This document shows, one piece after another, positions 14,774 through 23,433 of a stretch of 26,073 bases of DNA. This DNA comes from a virus. How positions within the stretch are numbered: the stretch's first letter is position 1; every line of letters starts with the position of its first letter. The notes below the pieces were generated by a model. That model saw nothing but the letters and a program-made list of their open reading frames with translations. It had not been told where the DNA came from and made no database searches. The position numbers were made by a program, and so were the translations under genes. Where the stretch lies: IMG/VR virus record IMGVR_UViG_3300049847_000240, positions 1 to 26,073 of that record; one strand, written 5' to 3'.

Positions 14774-15422
14774 TTTAATTCCAGTGACTCGTGATCAGAT
14801 CACGATTGCCTCCGCGATTGTTTTGTCTCAAGACGAATGCGATCTATTAGAGAAGTATATTAAGTCTGGCGGACACGAGCTGCACGTTGACACTGTAGGT
14901 AAATTTTTTGAATTATTTTTAAACGGATCTGACTGTTTGGAGATACATAGACTCAATAAACCCTTTCCGCTAGAATCTATCCTGTGGGCGCGAGTTAAGT
15001 ATCACTGGGATGCTCAGAAAGACGCTTACGTTATCCAAAAGCAATTGATGATCAGGGATAAAGTTTTAAAGGCGCAATTAGAGGCTACGGATTTAGTAGC
15101 AGACATGTTGGTGGTTGCGCGTAAGCAACATGGAGATAGGCTTAAGAAGTTTATTCAGACTGGCGACGAGAAAGACCTTGGCGGAGCAATGCGCATTGAG
15201 TCGATGCAGACTTTAGTAAAGACTATAGAGAGCCTTCTGAAGATTACTGGTCAAGATAGAAACATTAAAAACACTAACGTAACAGAGAATAAACAAACTG
15301 TTGACGTAAACGTAAACGCTAACGTCTCTGGTACGCAAGCCTCATTGAACGCTGATGATGCTGCGAAAATCCTTAGCATTGTTGCTGACGCTAAGCGTAG
15401 GGAAGGTAAAGATGGGAAATAG
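14751..15422 (+). CDS. Small terminase subunit candidate
   Basis: Would recognise phage DNA and regulate the packaging motor. The 223-residue protein sits two genes before the large terminase. It resembles terminase small-subunit-like proteins of other large phages in the block HRLNKPFPLESILWARVKYHWD (about residues 65-86, written across two segments), followed by helices with KAQLEATDLVADML and KQHGDRLKKFIQTGDEKDL (about 125-145) and KITGQDR. The last 45 residues are Asn/Val/Ala-rich and likely flexible (VDVNVNANV). No classic helix-turn-helix is obvious, so the call rests on position and pattern. The ATG overlaps the upstream gene by 23 bp; the ribosome site is weak (AAGACGG). Confidence 0.55.
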   Translation: MTQETSNSLIPVTRDQITIASAIVLSQDECDLLEKYIKSGGHELHVDTVGKFFELFLNGSDCLEIHRLNKPFPLESILWARVKYHWDAQKDAYVIQKQLMIRDKVLKAQLEATDLVADMLVVARKQHGDRLKKFIQTGDEKDLGGAMRIESMQTLVKTIESLLKITGQDRNIKNTNVTENKQTVDVNVNANVSGTQASLNADDAAKILSIVADAKRREGKDGK

Positions 15423-15855
15423 AGTAGATATTTTCAAGGCTAAGTTCAAACTTGGTATGATTAAACTTCTAGGCCTGTCAAGTTATGTCGACAGTATTGT
15501 AGAAGATAAGGATTGCGAAATTCGCATGGCTAAACGCAATCTTGAGCAATTGCAAAAGAAATATGAATATGTTGCAGACGAATTTGGCTACTACAAGCAG
15601 AAGGCTCTTGCGACTATATCAGAGAAGGTTCATCTGGATTATGATAAAATTTCTGGAGACTATCCGATTTTGATCGTCAAGGCTAACGATAGCACTCCCT
15701 TAAACCAAGACATGTTTACCCGAATCAGATATCATATTAATCAGGTTTGTCCAAATATCAAATTGATCATGTTCTTGAAAGAAGGCATGAAAGTCGAAGA
15801 GTTGGACGACGATAATCTTAGACAAGCAGGACTTAGGCGCATAACTAATGAATAG
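15412..15855 (+). CDS. Hypothetical protein between terminase subunits
   Basis: A 147-residue protein with no recognised family. Residues 35-65 look coiled-coil (MAKRNLEQLQKKYEYVADEF). The C-terminal half is alpha/beta with ISGDYPILIVKAND and NIKLIMFLKEGMKVEEL. A longer frame starts at 15355, but I choose the ATG at 15412 because GGAAGG lies six bases before it and it overlaps the upstream stop by only 11 bp. It overlaps the large terminase ATG by 8 bp. A packaging accessory role is possible from position only. Confidence 0.7.
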   Translation: MGNRVDIFKAKFKLGMIKLLGLSSYVDSIVEDKDCEIRMAKRNLEQLQKKYEYVADEFGYYKQKALATISEKVHLDYDKISGDYPILIVKANDSTPLNQDMFTRIRYHINQVCPNIKLIMFLKEGMKVEELDDDNLRQAGLRRITNE

Positions 15856-17722
15856 TGTTTTCAATCAGGCGATAGCCGATACATTTTTAGTAAAGTTCGA
15901 TACCAAGAAGCAAATGAAGGATTGGATCTTCAACTTTATTGGTTTGGACTTTCCTGATAGTCATGTCGATCCAGACAGCAATGCCAGTCCTATGGATTGG
16001 ATGTTTGAGGTCTATACCATGTATCGTCATAACCGTGGCAACGAATCGCCAGAGATATTAGTAATCTCTAGCCGAGAGAGCTACAAGACTCTTTCTGAAG
16101 CGGTTTTTGCGATTATATGTATGATACATTTCGGTGCCATGATTGCACATATGGCCGCAATTGTTCCGCAAGCAAGTGCAGCTCAAAAGTACATTGAAGA
16201 CTTTTTACGCAAGATTGATCCTTACATGGGGTACCATAAACTCAGTATCGATTCCAAGAATAGCAAAGAAGTTGTAGTGAATATGCCAGATAATACGAAG
16301 GCATATATGAAAATCATCGTTTGTACTTTGACAGGAGCCAATTCATCTCATACCAACATTTTCACTATTGATGAAATTGATACCATTAGATCTCAAGAAG
16401 GCATTCGTGCATACAAAGAAGCGCAGATGATTCCTGGAGTGTTCAATGGCCAACATCCAATAACCATCAAAACGTCTACTTTGAAATTTCCTGGTGGACT
16501 GTTTATGAAAGAGTGGGACAGAGCTAAGAAAGAAAATTATCGCGTTTTTAAATGGAATATCATAGACATCACGGAATATTGTCCGACAAGTCGCCATCGT
16601 CCTGATCTGCCGATGGAAGAAAGATTCATTGCAGACAGCTTGCCCTTAAGATCTCTTACCAAATCTCAGTACGACAATTTGACCGATAAAGAGCGATCTA
16701 AATTTAATCGAATCGAAGTTATGGGAGGATGCGCTAAGTGTCCAATCATGCCAGTATGTAAAGGTCGCTTAGCAAAAAGAAATCCGGCAGATACTGGCGG
16801 ACTATGGAAACCTATCGACTTTACGATTTCTCAATTTAAAAAGACTGATCCAGATTTAGCAGAATCTCAATTGATGTGCTGGAAGCCATCTTCTCAAGGT
16901 ATGGTGTATCCACGTTTTGTCGATACTCCAGACGGAGAAGGCAACACGCTAACTATCGCTCAGGCTTGGGAAGCCTTTACTGGAGTTAAGGCAGACAAGA
17001 ATACAGACCTTCGTGCGCTTACAGATACAATGCTGTCGAGAGGAGTCAATTTCTACTGTGGAGTAGACTGGGGACATTCTCATGCCTTTGCCATAACCGT
17101 ATCATGTTGCGTTCTTGGCGGACAGTGGTGGCTGGTAGATACATATTCAGTCTCTGGTCTAGAATTTGAGCAAATGATGGATCTGGCCAAGAGCGTTAGA
17201 GATAGGTATCGTCCAGTGAAATGGTTTCCAGATAATTCTGAGCCGATGTTTATTAAAGCGTTTAAAAAGAATCGCATGCCTTGTATTGATTTTAAAAAAG
17301 ACGTTAGAGGCGGGATTGAGCTGGTTCGTGGACAAATAGTCGACGCTTCTGACCGAAGAAGACTTAAGGTTATTAAGCACGAGCGCAACGATATGGCGCT
17401 TCGTATGTTTGCAGAACATACATTTAAACTTGACACCAATGGCAATTTGACCGATGAACCTGACGATTCTGAAGTAGCAGACGTGGGAGATACCGTTCGG
17501 TATCAAGCCCAATGCTTATTTGATCCAAAATCTAAAATAAGGGTACCGACAGGCCACATACCTGTTACTCATCAAGAGTATGCTGCTCAAAATCAGTCCG
17601 TGGCACATCAAGACTGGCTATCTCAAAAGGTTAGGGAGCTAACCGGAGGCACAAACAGCGATTCTAAGGGCAAAGACAAGTCAAACTCTGTTCTTTGGGA
17701 TTTTGGTGACGGCAATGAATAA
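15848..17722 (+). CDS. Large terminase subunit (ATPase-nuclease)
   Basis: Motor and nuclease of DNA packaging. The 624-residue protein has a variant Walker A SSRESYKT (74-81), Walker B IFTIDEID (171-178; D175, E176), a coupling motif KTST (208-211), and an RNase H-like nuclease with CGVDWGHSHAFAI (D407), WFPDNSEP (D462) and VADVGDTVRY (D548). Between the domains it carries four Cys: C245, C295, C298 and C304. Their C-xn-C-x2-C-x5-C spacing matches the 4Fe-4S staple of AddB/Cas4-type nucleases, so an iron-sulphur or zinc site is likely. The tail (600-624) is Ser/Lys/Asp-rich. The start overlaps the upstream gene by 8 bp; the ribosome site is weak. Confidence 0.93.
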   Translation: MNSVFNQAIADTFLVKFDTKKQMKDWIFNFIGLDFPDSHVDPDSNASPMDWMFEVYTMYRHNRGNESPEILVISSRESYKTLSEAVFAIICMIHFGAMIAHMAAIVPQASAAQKYIEDFLRKIDPYMGYHKLSIDSKNSKEVVVNMPDNTKAYMKIIVCTLTGANSSHTNIFTIDEIDTIRSQEGIRAYKEAQMIPGVFNGQHPITIKTSTLKFPGGLFMKEWDRAKKENYRVFKWNIIDITEYCPTSRHRPDLPMEERFIADSLPLRSLTKSQYDNLTDKERSKFNRIEVMGGCAKCPIMPVCKGRLAKRNPADTGGLWKPIDFTISQFKKTDPDLAESQLMCWKPSSQGMVYPRFVDTPDGEGNTLTIAQAWEAFTGVKADKNTDLRALTDTMLSRGVNFYCGVDWGHSHAFAITVSCCVLGGQWWLVDTYSVSGLEFEQMMDLAKSVRDRYRPVKWFPDNSEPMFIKAFKKNRMPCIDFKKDVRGGIELVRGQIVDASDRRRLKVIKHERNDMALRMFAEHTFKLDTNGNLTDEPDDSEVADVGDTVRYQAQCLFDPKSKIRVPTGHIPVTHQEYAAQNQSVAHQDWLSQKVRELTGGTNSDSKGKDKSNSVLWDFGDGNE

Positions 17723-17783
17723 AACTAGCCAAAACCCTAATCTTATCGCTAAACCTACGAATCGGAAGGTGAAGTACAAATGA
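17715..17783 (+). CDS. Possible 22-residue basic peptide bridging terminase and the next gene
   Basis: An ATG at 17715 overlaps the terminase stop (ATGAATAA) and its TGA overlaps the next ATG (ATGA), so the frame fills the 57-base gap exactly. GGTGA lies five bases before it. The product starts MNKTSQNPNLIAKPTN and is rich in Lys/Asn. The NPNLI codons are the 18-bp repeat described separately. It could be a real coupled mini-gene, or simply a leader that carries ribosomes into the next gene. Confidence 0.4.
   Translation: MNKTSQNPNLIAKPTNRKVKYK
17731..17748 (+). repeat. 18-bp exact repeat, copy 1
   Basis: AAAACCCTAATCTTATCG, identical to 21710-21727. It is 31 bases before the ATG at 17780. 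An exact 18-mer pair is unlikely by chance in 26 kb. Both copies lie between genes, just ahead of virion genes. Confidence 0.6.
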
Positions 17784-18757
17784 CGAATCATATCCTGAAC
17801 ATAATCAATAGTTTGCTCGCATATTCAGACCCAACGGTCACTGACAACCCGCATCAAAGAGCATTCGACCACACACGTCGACTCGACTCTATCGCAGTCA
17901 ATAATCCTCTTAGTAATTACGCTACCTTAGCTCCAGGCGCATCGGTCAAATTATTCGACGGAACAGTCGCTTCTGGCCTTACTGGCTCTTCGGTTTTAAG
18001 CCTATCCCTTTTATCTGGCCCCAACTCCATTTACCGTCTTAGCGTTACGTCTGGTCCATCAGCTTTTAAAACGGCTCGTACTCCGTCCGGTATCGTAGCC
18101 TGTACGGTAACTGTCAACAATAATGCAGTAGTCGACTTTGACTTCACAGCAGCAACTTTGACAGGTATCGTTTCCGGCGACATTATGAGAGTGAAAGGCC
18201 CAGGCTTATATGACATTGGTCCGTTCGCGTTCAATCCGTTGAATACTGGACTTTGGAAAATTATAGGCATTTCTGGCACTAAGGTGTCATGCACTAGACT
18301 TCCTGGCCAAGCTTTTGAAGCCGCTGCCGAAGTAGTCGCGGTCGCCACAGCAGACGTATCTTTTTATGCCGATGATGGCATCCGTAAGGGTAACAAAATG
18401 GAGATTACAGGCACATTGAGTCCTGCATCGCGTCGCACTTATGAAGTACTCGACGTCACTCCGACATCGATAGATTTTGTGAGCGCAATGCCTCTTCCTG
18501 TTGAAACAGGATTGACCTATGTATCTGGAACTATTACGGTTTATGTCTCTTCTAAGAAATTGGTTTCAATTGAAGTAGACCAAGAATGCGTAGTCAGATT
18601 TAACGCTGACACGTCTGATAATAATAAAGTATCTCCAATCGCGGCAGGAAACTCATTGCTGGTTGGATTTTTAAGTAAATGGGGCGACTCCTATAGTTGC
18701 GAGATCGTTAACAAGTCGCTGAATGCATGTAATGTAAAGTTTTTCACGACTGAATAG
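17780..18757 (+). CDS. Beta-rich virion-associated protein candidate
   Basis: A 325-residue protein, Ser/Thr/Val/Gly-rich with many predicted strands, as in decoration or fibre proteins. Examples are VKLFDGTVASGLTGSSVLSL (55-75 region), GDIMRVKGPGLYDIGPFAFNPLN (about 150-172), and the C-terminal VDQECVVRFNADTSDNNKVS and LLVGFLSKWGDSYSCEIVNK blocks. The N-terminal 45 residues are helical and polar (MTNHILNIINSLLAYSD). No enzyme motif is visible. It lies between terminase and portal, where virion genes are usual, and is preceded by GGTGA seven bases before the ATG. I believe it is a head-associated protein, but its exact role cannot be read. Confidence 0.6.
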   Translation: MTNHILNIINSLLAYSDPTVTDNPHQRAFDHTRRLDSIAVNNPLSNYATLAPGASVKLFDGTVASGLTGSSVLSLSLLSGPNSIYRLSVTSGPSAFKTARTPSGIVACTVTVNNNAVVDFDFTAATLTGIVSGDIMRVKGPGLYDIGPFAFNPLNTGLWKIIGISGTKVSCTRLPGQAFEAAAEVVAVATADVSFYADDGIRKGNKMEITGTLSPASRRTYEVLDVTPTSIDFVSAMPLPVETGLTYVSGTITVYVSSKKLVSIEVDQECVVRFNADTSDNNKVSPIAAGNSLLVGFLSKWGDSYSCEIVNKSLNACNVKFFTTE

Positions 18758-18765
18758 AGGCTTGA

Positions 18766-20928
18766 ATGGCAAAAGAAAAAACTAAGAAAGAGCCTATCGT
18801 TGCACTCGATCCTATTGCTCAGAAGCTGCTTGATGATCAAGCGCAGGGCGAAGGGATAGATAAGTCTGAAAAGACTGCAACAGAGAACGACGGCGGCGTT
18901 TTAGGAGCCATTGTAAAGGCGTTACAGACACACTCTCGATCCCAAGTCGAGAGGATGGCCTTCGAAGTAGATCCTAAAGCCAATTATCAAGGTACATCAG
19001 GCTACTATCGCTTAAAGCAAGGCCTTACTCCTGACCATATCATTAAACGTATCATGGGTCCGCAAGGCGATGACCTTGTGTGTCAAATCTTGCAAGCTCG
19101 TTCGAACATTTTATCTGCGTTTGGACGCCCACGCACAAGTCGATTCTCTACAGGATTTGAATTTCAACCTCTATATAAGAGCTTCTTTTTAAAAGATGAG
19201 AAAGAAAAGGCTGCACTTCAAGATAGAATTGAATCTGCTAAAAAGAAACTGTTCCATTGCGGTGGCGGAGATCTTGAAGAAGAATTTGAACGTCCAACTC
19301 TTTCACAGTTTATAAAATTAATCACACGAGACGGTCTTGGTTACGGTAGATTTGCCGTTGAGCGCATCTATAAGCTAAATCCAAAGACTGCTAAGAAAGA
19401 ATTGTACGCATTCCGTGCATCTGACGGCGGTACTATTTACAAGCTTTTACCTAATCGCAAAACAGATCAATCTGTACGTGCAGAAGCGTTGCGTGAATTG
19501 CAACGATTGAAAGATCATAGGTTTGATGTTGAAAAATACAAAAAAGATGAATACAAGTGGGTGCAGGTAATCGACGGTAAACCTGTACAAGCTTTCTCTG
19601 AATCAGAAATGATTGTTTACAATCTATATCCGGTTACAAACGTGGAGTATAACGGATATCCGCTGACCCCTATTGACCAATCCCTTAATGCCATCACTAC
19701 GCATATTAATATTACGATGCATAATAAGCTGTACTTCCAAAATGGTCGCGCAGCGCGAGGTATGCTTGTATTCCGCTCTGACACTATCGACGAAGGTGCA
19801 GTACAAAAGATTCGTTTACAGTTCCACCAATCGATCAATTCAGTTCAAAACGCATGGCGCATGCCAGTATTTGCAGTAGGTTCTGAAGATAATGTCGAGT
19901 GGCAATCAATCGACATTGCAGGTCGTGACGCAGAGTTCCAGTACTTAATGGACAATAATGCTCGCGTGATTTTATCTGCGTTCCAAATGTCTCCAGAAGA
20001 ACTTCCTGGATATGCACATTTAGCTCGCGGAACTAACACTCAGTCATTAGCTGAAGCTGACAACGAATGGAAATTGACCGCAGCGCGAGACGTAGGTCTA
20101 CGTCCGCTCATGAGCGACATTCAAGACTTCTTGAATAAACATATTTTACCTGAGATCGATGCGGACTTAGCAAAAACTCACCAAATAGTTCTTGCAGGCC
20201 TTGATAAAGACAGTCCTGAAAAGGAATCGACACGTTTAGCTCAAGACATGCCGATTCACATGTCTTATAATGAAGTGTTGGAGCATGTAGAAAAAGATCC
20301 AGTGCCTACCGAAATGGGCGGAGACTTTCCTTTAAATCCTCAATTCCAAATGACTCTCGACAAGTATATGACTGTCGGAGAAATTTTAGAAAACTTTTTT
20401 GGTCGTAAAGAAGCCGGAAAAGACCCTCGTTACCAATATGTTCGCGATCCATTCTGGATGCAATATCAACAGATGATGCTTCAAAAGGCTCAACTTGCTT
20501 TGCAGCAACAAATGATGATGCAGCAGCAAATGATGCAGCAGCAACAGGCTATAATGGGAGGCGGACAAGAAAGCGGCCACGATGGCGGCCAGGGTGATGG
20601 TCAAGATGGCGGAAACTCTCAAGATTCCGATCAAAATAGTGGCCAAGATAGCGGACAATCTGCCGGACAATCTAGCAATTTGCCGAACCAATCTGGACCT
20701 CCACAAGAGATAGCTCAGAAGAATCAAGACTGGGCAACACAGAACTATATGGTTCTAGAAAAAGCTATTCAAGATAATCATAATTTCATTTCCAAAACTC
20801 TACTCAAACGCCATAAAGATATGGTCAATAAGCATCTCAAAGAATGGGCCAAGAAGTCTAAAGAGACTGCGGACGATCTTGAAGATATCTTTAAAGAACA
20901 CGAGCATAAGCACGACGATAAGGAGTAA
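18766..20928 (+). CDS. Portal protein
   Basis: Forms the dodecameric ring at the head vertex through which DNA is packaged. The 720-residue protein has a portal layout: a charged N-terminus, a wing/clip region with LICRDGLGYG-type sequence (here LITRDGLGYGRFAVERIY, about 185-202), a long central helix region with YNGYPLTPIDQSLNAITTH, and SAFQMSPEELPGYAHLARGT before the stem and crown. The C-terminus (about 570-640) is a Gln/Met run then a Gly/Gln/Ser/Asp-rich stretch, followed by a charged His-rich tail (EHEHKHDDKE). The low-complexity part is unusual for portals. GAGG five bases before the ATG fixes the start. It follows terminase by one gene and is followed two bases later by the head morphogenesis gene. 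Confidence 0.85.
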   Translation: MAKEKTKKEPIVALDPIAQKLLDDQAQGEGIDKSEKTATENDGGVLGAIVKALQTHSRSQVERMAFEVDPKANYQGTSGYYRLKQGLTPDHIIKRIMGPQGDDLVCQILQARSNILSAFGRPRTSRFSTGFEFQPLYKSFFLKDEKEKAALQDRIESAKKKLFHCGGGDLEEEFERPTLSQFIKLITRDGLGYGRFAVERIYKLNPKTAKKELYAFRASDGGTIYKLLPNRKTDQSVRAEALRELQRLKDHRFDVEKYKKDEYKWVQVIDGKPVQAFSESEMIVYNLYPVTNVEYNGYPLTPIDQSLNAITTHINITMHNKLYFQNGRAARGMLVFRSDTIDEGAVQKIRLQFHQSINSVQNAWRMPVFAVGSEDNVEWQSIDIAGRDAEFQYLMDNNARVILSAFQMSPEELPGYAHLARGTNTQSLAEADNEWKLTAARDVGLRPLMSDIQDFLNKHILPEIDADLAKTHQIVLAGLDKDSPEKESTRLAQDMPIHMSYNEVLEHVEKDPVPTEMGGDFPLNPQFQMTLDKYMTVGEILENFFGRKEAGKDPRYQYVRDPFWMQYQQMMLQKAQLALQQQMMMQQQMMQQQQAIMGGGQESGHDGGQGDGQDGGNSQDSDQNSGQDSGQSAGQSSNLPNQSGPPQEIAQKNQDWATQNYMVLEKAIQDNHNFISKTLLKRHKDMVNKHLKEWAKKSKETADDLEDIFKEHEHKHDDKE

Positions 20929-20930
20929 TC

Positions 20931-21698
20931 ATGCTGATCACTCCTGCGCTCAGAGCATTAATTGCCGAAAAAGTTGATGACCTTTTTTTCGACTTAAAGG
21001 CTTCTTTGCTTGGCAGATTCTTTAAAGGTCCGTCTATATTTTTTGAAGTCGCAAAAGATGTAGATCAGACAGAAACTTTGGAAGGACTATATAGACATAC
21101 CATTGGACTATTATTCGGACCTCAAGCCGTTAATGCCGATATCGATAACGAAATGGGCCATATGGCTGAAATCACTGGCAATTATCTAGATGCCAGTCGA
21201 TTAAAACTCCTTAATAAAGTCTTGGTAGACGTACAAGCTGCGCCATCTGCTGCAGAAGCTGCTAAGGCAGTTAGAGAAAATTTAGACAAGACGACAAGTT
21301 ACGTCAATATGTTGGTGGCCAACGAGGCCAGAACTGTACAGGCATATGCCAATAAAGATGGTATCGGTCGACTTGGTGCGTCAATAGGCATCGAAGACCC
21401 TATCGTATGCAAGTTAGGGTTTGTCGACCATAAATTATGTAAGAACTGTAAAGAGTTATGGCACACGTCCGGCAATCTGCATGTACCTAAAGTCTATAAG
21501 TTATCTGAGCTTCAAGATGGATACATGAAAGTCAAAAAAGGCGAAAGCCCATTCCCGACGCACGGACCTACACATCCTAATTGCAGGCATACTACGACTA
21601 TGGTCCCTCCAAACTTTGGCTTCGACTCTAGCGGCACCATTAAATTCGTTAGTTTCGGTTACGACGTATATGCTGATCAACGCAAAAAAGGCTCTTAA
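20931..21698 (+). CDS. Head morphogenesis protein (SPP1 gp7/Mu F-like)
   Basis: A minor capsid protein that usually binds the portal and aids head assembly or DNA ejection. The 255-residue protein has the family's C-terminal signature: VANEARTVQAYANKDGIGRL (129-148), a C170-x2-C173 pair (LCKNC), and HGPTHPNCRHTTTMVPP (211-227) with the typical His-Pro-x-Cys-Arg block. These Cys/His may bind zinc. The N-terminal 130 residues are helical. AAGGAG lies five bases before the ATG, two bases after the portal stop. The position directly after the portal is the usual one for this family. Confidence 0.8.
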   Translation: MLITPALRALIAEKVDDLFFDLKASLLGRFFKGPSIFFEVAKDVDQTETLEGLYRHTIGLLFGPQAVNADIDNEMGHMAEITGNYLDASRLKLLNKVLVDVQAAPSAAEAAKAVRENLDKTTSYVNMLVANEARTVQAYANKDGIGRLGASIGIEDPIVCKLGFVDHKLCKNCKELWHTSGNLHVPKVYKLSELQDGYMKVKKGESPFPTHGPTHPNCRHTTTMVPPNFGFDSSGTIKFVSFGYDVYADQRKKGS

Positions 21699-21709
21699 GC
21701 CGCGAACTT

Positions 21710-21727
21710 AAAACCCTAATCTTATCG
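21710..21727 (+). repeat. 18-bp exact repeat, copy 2
   Basis: AAAACCCTAATCTTATCG, identical to 17731-17748. It ends two bases before the protease-kinase ATG at 21730, a start with no Shine-Dalgarno. In that gene's frame the repeat would read NPNLI after an in-frame TAA, the same residues as in the mini-ORF at copy 1. Confidence 0.6.
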
Positions 21728-21729
21728 GT

Positions 21730-23433
21730 ATGGGTACTAAGATTGACGGTCCAATCACATCTGAAGCAATAGATAGTTCTGGCGAAGTTTTAGATCTGAA
21801 AGGTCATGATATTACTGACTTTTTAGAAGGCAGAGCTTTCGCTAACTGGGAGCATGAGAATAAGTCTCCTGAGACTATCGTGGGCCGCTTTATCTATGCA
21901 AAGAAGATCTTTAAGGCCGAAGACTGCGAGAATGATCGCCAGAGAGAGTTCTGGAAACAGCTCAAGCTTCCGTTTCTGTACGGCATCTGCGAACTTATGG
22001 ACGCCGAAGACCATCCAGGAGCCGTGGCAGTAGCCGCAATGCTTCGTTACTTTAAAAACAGAAAAGAGAAAGTCCAAATTGGATTCTCAGTCGAAGGCAG
22101 CACCTTACATCGTGACGGCAATTTGCTCGAACGGTCAGTAGGTCGCCGCGCAGCTATCACGTTACGTCCATGTAATAGAACGTGCTGGGTTGATATGATT
22201 GGCGACGCTGAAGCAAATACGATGTTGGATAAATCAGAATACGGTATCGGACATTCAACTCATACCGTCGAAGTCGATTCGGCTATCCTAGAAGATGCTC
22301 CAGATAATAGCTCTAAAAAGGACTATTATGACATCAGAAAGGCCTTAACAGCTCTAAATAAGACACTTACGGCAGGCAACTCCAATGTTGCTCCAGGTCA
22401 ATTAGTAGGCGGTGCTGCATTAGTCAGAGAAGATATCGTTGGTCATTCTATGAAGAATCGACTGAAAGCTGCCCTTAGAGATTGGAATAGAACCAGACCC
22501 TTAAAAGAAGCGATCAAGGCAGCTCTGCCAGAAGTCGCGGATAGTTATATCGACCATTTTACTCAGCTCGCTCATGATATGAGTTTAAGAAAAAGTCATC
22601 CCATTAGAGTTGGTGCGCAACATGCTCAGCCGTCTAGTGATGATGAACAGAAAAAGTTAGCAGAAGGATTATACTTTGATACGAATCAGAAATACGAACC
22701 AGGCCACTCAGAACACAGTGGCTCACATAATAGTTTTTACAGACTCAAGAACGACTCAGGGCAGTCAGTGTTTGCAAAACCATCTAAACAAAGCCGCAAT
22801 GCTGAAGCTTATTATAAAGTTGCTTCCGATTACTTTGGTCTTGGTAAGCATGTTCCAGTAACAGCCACTGTATCTCATGAAAAGTTGCATGGCGGTCAGC
22901 CTATTCAGATTATGGAATTTTCATCAGGACAAACTCCTATGGAAAATGAAGAGAAATATAACGATGCGCGTAACGAAGCGAGAGCTAGTGGGCTGCATCA
23001 AAAATTGCACATCATGGACCATGTTTTAGGACATTCGGACAGACACGGCGGTAATGTAATAGTCGACGACAATAATACGATTAAGCACATCGATAACGAT
23101 AGTGCCTTTTCCTATACCGCTATGATGCCAGATGAGTTAAACGCAGACGGAATGTCGCCAGATGACGATGCTCCTGGTGCCGATCCTATTCACCCAGACG
23201 TGGCTGCATGGTTACATACTCTTGATGTTAAACATTTGGCCCATCACCTATTTAAGCAAAACATTGGACCAGAAAAGATTAAGCAAGCATTGGCAGCCCT
23301 TAAGATGTATAAAAAGGCAGCTACTAATCCGAACTTAACCTTAAGTCACGCATGGAACTTGGCGCACGGAGCCATAAATTCAGTTGCACCAAGAAAGGAC
23401 GTCAATGAAAGTCTTGACAATAAAATCGCATAA
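21730..23433 (+). CDS. Prohead protease fused to a C-terminal kinase-like domain
   Basis: N-terminal ~190 residues match phage prohead proteases: SSGEVLDLKGHDITDF (16-31), ANWEH with catalytic H42, IVGRFIYAKKIFKAEDCEND (50-69) and VQIGFSVEG with catalytic S120. A helical linker (190-305) follows. Residues 310-567 look like a PI3/4-kinase- or HipA-like fold: VFAKPSK (348-353; candidate ATP Lys), NAEAYY (E359), catalytic loop HSDRHGGNVIVD (435-446; D437, N442) and metal site HIDND (D455, D457). I infer a packaged or head-associated kinase released or processed during maturation; the target is unknown. The ATG at 21730 has no ribosome site and follows the 18-bp repeat. It lies after the head protein gene, where a protease is expected. 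Confidence 0.8.
   Translation: MGTKIDGPITSEAIDSSGEVLDLKGHDITDFLEGRAFANWEHENKSPETIVGRFIYAKKIFKAEDCENDRQREFWKQLKLPFLYGICELMDAEDHPGAVAVAAMLRYFKNRKEKVQIGFSVEGSTLHRDGNLLERSVGRRAAITLRPCNRTCWVDMIGDAEANTMLDKSEYGIGHSTHTVEVDSAILEDAPDNSSKKDYYDIRKALTALNKTLTAGNSNVAPGQLVGGAALVREDIVGHSMKNRLKAALRDWNRTRPLKEAIKAALPEVADSYIDHFTQLAHDMSLRKSHPIRVGAQHAQPSSDDEQKKLAEGLYFDTNQKYEPGHSEHSGSHNSFYRLKNDSGQSVFAKPSKQSRNAEAYYKVASDYFGLGKHVPVTATVSHEKLHGGQPIQIMEFSSGQTPMENEEKYNDARNEARASGLHQKLHIMDHVLGHSDRHGGNVIVDDNNTIKHIDNDSAFSYTAMMPDELNADGMSPDDDAPGADPIHPDVAAWLHTLDVKHLAHHLFKQNIGPEKIKQALAALKMYKKAATNPNLTLSHAWNLAHGAINSVAPRKDVNESLDNKIA

Noticed and set aside
15355-15411. Longer start for the protein between the terminase genes
   Set aside because: The added residues only translate the end of the small terminase gene in another frame. 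The ATG at 15412 has GGAAGG six bases before it.
20510-20690. Short repeated units in the portal tail as a CRISPR or tandem array
   Set aside because: They are in-frame low-complexity codons (cag/caa, ggc/gga) without fixed repeats and spacers.
20386-20727. Leu/His-rich minus-strand frame opposite the portal tail, looking membrane-like
   Set aside because: It is the antisense of the Gln/Met and Gly/Gln codon runs; no ribosome site or context supports it.
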